64,000 bases of DNA from Saprospiraceae bacterium UBA2329 (lineage in GTDB: Bacteria; Bacteroidota; Bacteroidia; Chitinophagales; Saprospiraceae), in assembly GCA_002344975.1 (NCBI GenBank), contig DDUV01000102.1, positions 1 to 64,000 of the forward strand, given 5' to 3'. The notes beneath the pieces were generated by a model. That model worked only from the letters and a program-made list of their open reading frames with translations. It was not told the DNA's origin and ran no database searches. Of this stretch, positions 62,361-64,000 are shown piece by piece; positions within the stretch are counted from its first letter, which is position 1, and every line of letters starts with the position of its first letter. The position numbers and the translations under genes are program-made.

Positions 62361-63671
62361 TTATTCTTTAGACCGCAGCAGCACATTCACGGCTCTTTCC
62401 GCATCGGCTACGGCGCGTTCGGGCGTTTTGGTCTGATAAAGCACGCAAGCCTCGTATTCCTGCGAGATGATATCAAACACCTCAATGAGCGCTTCTGAGT
62501 TGTCGGCGCCCCTCACATAACGCGCCTGCCGGGCAAAGGCCGACATCTGAGGGTTGCCGGCAAAAAAGTCTTTGAAACCGGGCCAGTTGTCGAGGTCTTT
62601 GCGCCGGGGCAATTGCCGGGTGGTTCTTAAAAAATGCAGATCGGCTTCCGGGTCGGTCATGCTGCGAATGAAGTCGAAGGCCGCCTGTGGATTTTTGCAG
62701 GTGTTGAAAACAACGATGTTTTTGGGATCGCAGTAGGTAAAGACTGGTCCTTGATGGCCGTCGGGTACGGGCATGGGCGCAAAATCGTATTCAAAACCGG
62801 GTCGTTTGAATTTTTCCAGATACTCTATTTCCCAGGGGCCTGTCCATTTGGACGCAAAACGCCCGGCGATGAACAAATCCTGCCCGGCTGATTCTACCTG
62901 TTTGGAAAAATAGTTCTCCCGGTACAGTTCCTGCAAAAAGCGAAACACCTCCACGGCATGTTCGTTGTTGAAATTGGCCCTGCCGTCTTTCACCAAAGGC
63001 ATTCCGCCGGAAGCGGCCAGATACAGCGCATAAAAATTGAAGAGCCGCTGGTACCAGGCCAATTTGACGGAAGTATTTCCAAACCACTGATCCACATAGC
63101 CGTCCGAGTCGGTGTCTTTCCTGAAACTTCGGGCTGCCCGGAGATAGTCGGAATAGGCCGCCGGCATTTCGTCTAAGCCCGTTTGCCGCAGCAGTTGCTT
63201 GTTGTAAATGGTCATAATGGGATTGATTTTCCAGGGCACCTGATAAATATGGCCGTCGGAGGAGGTGATTTCCGCCACGGTGGCCGAGTCGCAGCGCTCA
63301 TGGATGTACTCCATGAAGCCGTTCAAAGTATCTAAGGCCACTAATACCCCCGACCGGCTGTAAAACTCCACCAAGCCCTGCCAGAGGTTGGAATAAATAT
63401 CGGGCGTGGTGCCGGCCACTACCGCCGCCATGATGATTTCTTCGCTCGATTGCCCTTCCGGTACGGGTTGGTATTTAACGGGCTTGCCGGGGTGTTGTTG
63501 TTTCCAGCGTTCCACGGCCCATTTTGAAAATTGTATTTCGCCGCCGTTGTTCGACGACCAGTATTCGATGAGGTGCGCCTCTTTCCGCCCGCCTCCCGTG
63601 CAGGCCCACAGAAGACCCGCTATGGCGATCAGCCCGACGATGTAATTTTTTGTGATGGTTGGCGGCAGCAT
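62361..63671 (-). CDS. sugar ABC transporter substrate-binding lipoprotein
   Basis: A family-1 extracellular binding protein of 436 residues. The chosen ATG gives a lipoprotein leader (IVGLIAIAGLLWAC, Cys24); a GTG 11 codons upstream is possible but less likely. The mature part shows the usual two-lobe pattern: WAVERWKQQHPGKPVKYQPV, VAGTTPDIYSNLWQG, YSDYLRAARSFRKDTDSDG and the C-terminal RSMTDPEADLHF. It is the first gene of the operon and would deliver oligosaccharide from the periplasm to the permeases. No clear TAnnTTTG box was found upstream (best match GAAATTTG, one mismatch). Confidence 0.9.
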   Translation of the reverse strand: MLPPTITKNYIVGLIAIAGLLWACTGGGRKEAHLIEYWSSNNGGEIQFSKWAVERWKQQHPGKPVKYQPVPEGQSSEEIIMAAVVAGTTPDIYSNLWQGLVEFYSRSGVLVALDTLNGFMEYIHERCDSATVAEITSSDGHIYQVPWKINPIMTIYNKQLLRQTGLDEMPAAYSDYLRAARSFRKDTDSDGYVDQWFGNTSVKLAWYQRLFNFYALYLAASGGMPLVKDGRANFNNEHAVEVFRFLQELYRENYFSKQVESAGQDLFIAGRFASKWTGPWEIEYLEKFKRPGFEYDFAPMPVPDGHQGPVFTYCDPKNIVVFNTCKNPQAAFDFIRSMTDPEADLHFLRTTRQLPRRKDLDNWPGFKDFFAGNPQMSAFARQARYVRGADNSEALIEVFDIISQEYEACVLYQTKTPERAVADAERAVNVLLRSKE

Positions 63672-63920
63672 TGGAATACAGGTTGGCAAGGCAAATTTCG
63701 ACACTAAGCTCCGGCAATTCTGGTATTATGATGCAAGATTTACATATTTTTTCATGACTTCGATATGACCATTCGACCCCAAATGCGCCTCAGTCTGGCC
63801 GACAACCTCATGGTCGGTATTGTTTCCGGCATTCCCATAGCCCGCGAAAACCAGCGATTCAGTAGCTTTGTGCGCATTATTTACGAACCGGGGCATCGGC
63901 ACTGAGGCCCCCATTTTTTT

Positions 63921-64000
63921 ATGCTCAAAATCGCCTTCGCTCCTATCTACCGCTACGAACTGCCGCCGGGCCACCGCTTCCCGATGGAGAAGTACGAGAT
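63921..64000 (+). CDS. histone deacetylase family protein, N-terminal fragment
   Basis: The window ends inside this gene; 26 codons are visible. The opening MLKIAFAPIYRYELPPGHRF followed by PMEKYE matches the N-terminus of bacterial class II histone-deacetylase/acetylpolyamine-amidohydrolase proteins (…GHRFPMxKY…), zinc enzymes that remove acetyl groups from small amines or proteins. The 249 bases before it, back to the binding-protein start, hold no certain gene; a 46-codon frame (63765-63905) is noted elsewhere as unsupported. Confidence 0.72.
   Translation, partial: MLKIAFAPIYRYELPPGHRFPMEKYE

Noticed and set aside
63765..63905. 46-residue frame between the binding protein and the deacetylase-like gene
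   Set aside because: No family match, no promoter box, and too short to support alone; it may still be a small gene.

Overview
The window is chromosomal DNA from a member of the Bacteroidota, most likely a Saprospiraceae/Chitinophagales-type environmental bacterium (lineage is inference). The signs are a SusC/SusD pair with a divergent AraC regulator, many large secreted proteins ending in type IX secretion (T9SS) sorting domains of type A (PNP motif) or type B (gliding-motility type), SprB-like repeats, a zinc-ligand-poor ribosomal protein L32, few Shine-Dalgarno sequences, and promoter boxes of the Bacteroidota form TAnnTTTG.

Layout. 0-4.2 kb: a minus-strand run of M14 carboxypeptidase, TatD hydrolase and TcdA. 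4.2-18 kb: a small c-type cytochrome, a TonB-type outer-membrane barrel, a large subtilisin with T9SS tail, a GT-C glycosyltransferase, a small orphan protein and a secreted TIM-barrel candidate glycosidase. 18-28 kb: housekeeping genes, namely an NtrY-like histidine kinase, a yceD-rpmF-ridA-trpS operon, shikimate kinase, a carboxynorspermidine-synthase-type reductase and lysS. Spacers here and at 4.2 kb hold related low-complexity repeats.

28-42 kb is a glycan-use locus: AraC regulator, SusC, SusD, two large secreted proteins with LamG-type domains and a GH130 enzyme. 57-63.7 kb is a minus-strand sugar ABC-transporter operon: binding protein, two permeases, a second GH130, a six-hairpin-type lipoprotein and a UgpC/MsmK-type ATPase. 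GH130 content points to mannose-containing oligosaccharides: surface capture and import by SusCD and the LamG proteins, ABC uptake, then intracellular phosphorolysis or hydrolysis.

These two halves are separated by about 15 kb (42.05-57.06 kb) bounded by a perfect 38-bp direct repeat. The right copy is the 3' end of the ATPase gene; the left copy is a fragment of the same 3' end that overlaps the GH130 stop codon. The simplest reading is that the two halves were once convergent neighbours and a segment was inserted into the end of the ATPase gene, restoring it. The segment holds four large or medium secreted-protein genes: a 1620-residue protein ending in a metzincin-type protease signature and preceded by a C10 tract that could switch its start, a paired small secreted protein, a SprB-repeat protein and a gliding-type (type B) protein. 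AT-rich patches lie exactly over the gene junctions inside it. No integrase or transposase was seen. The window ends in the first codons of a histone-deacetylase-family gene.
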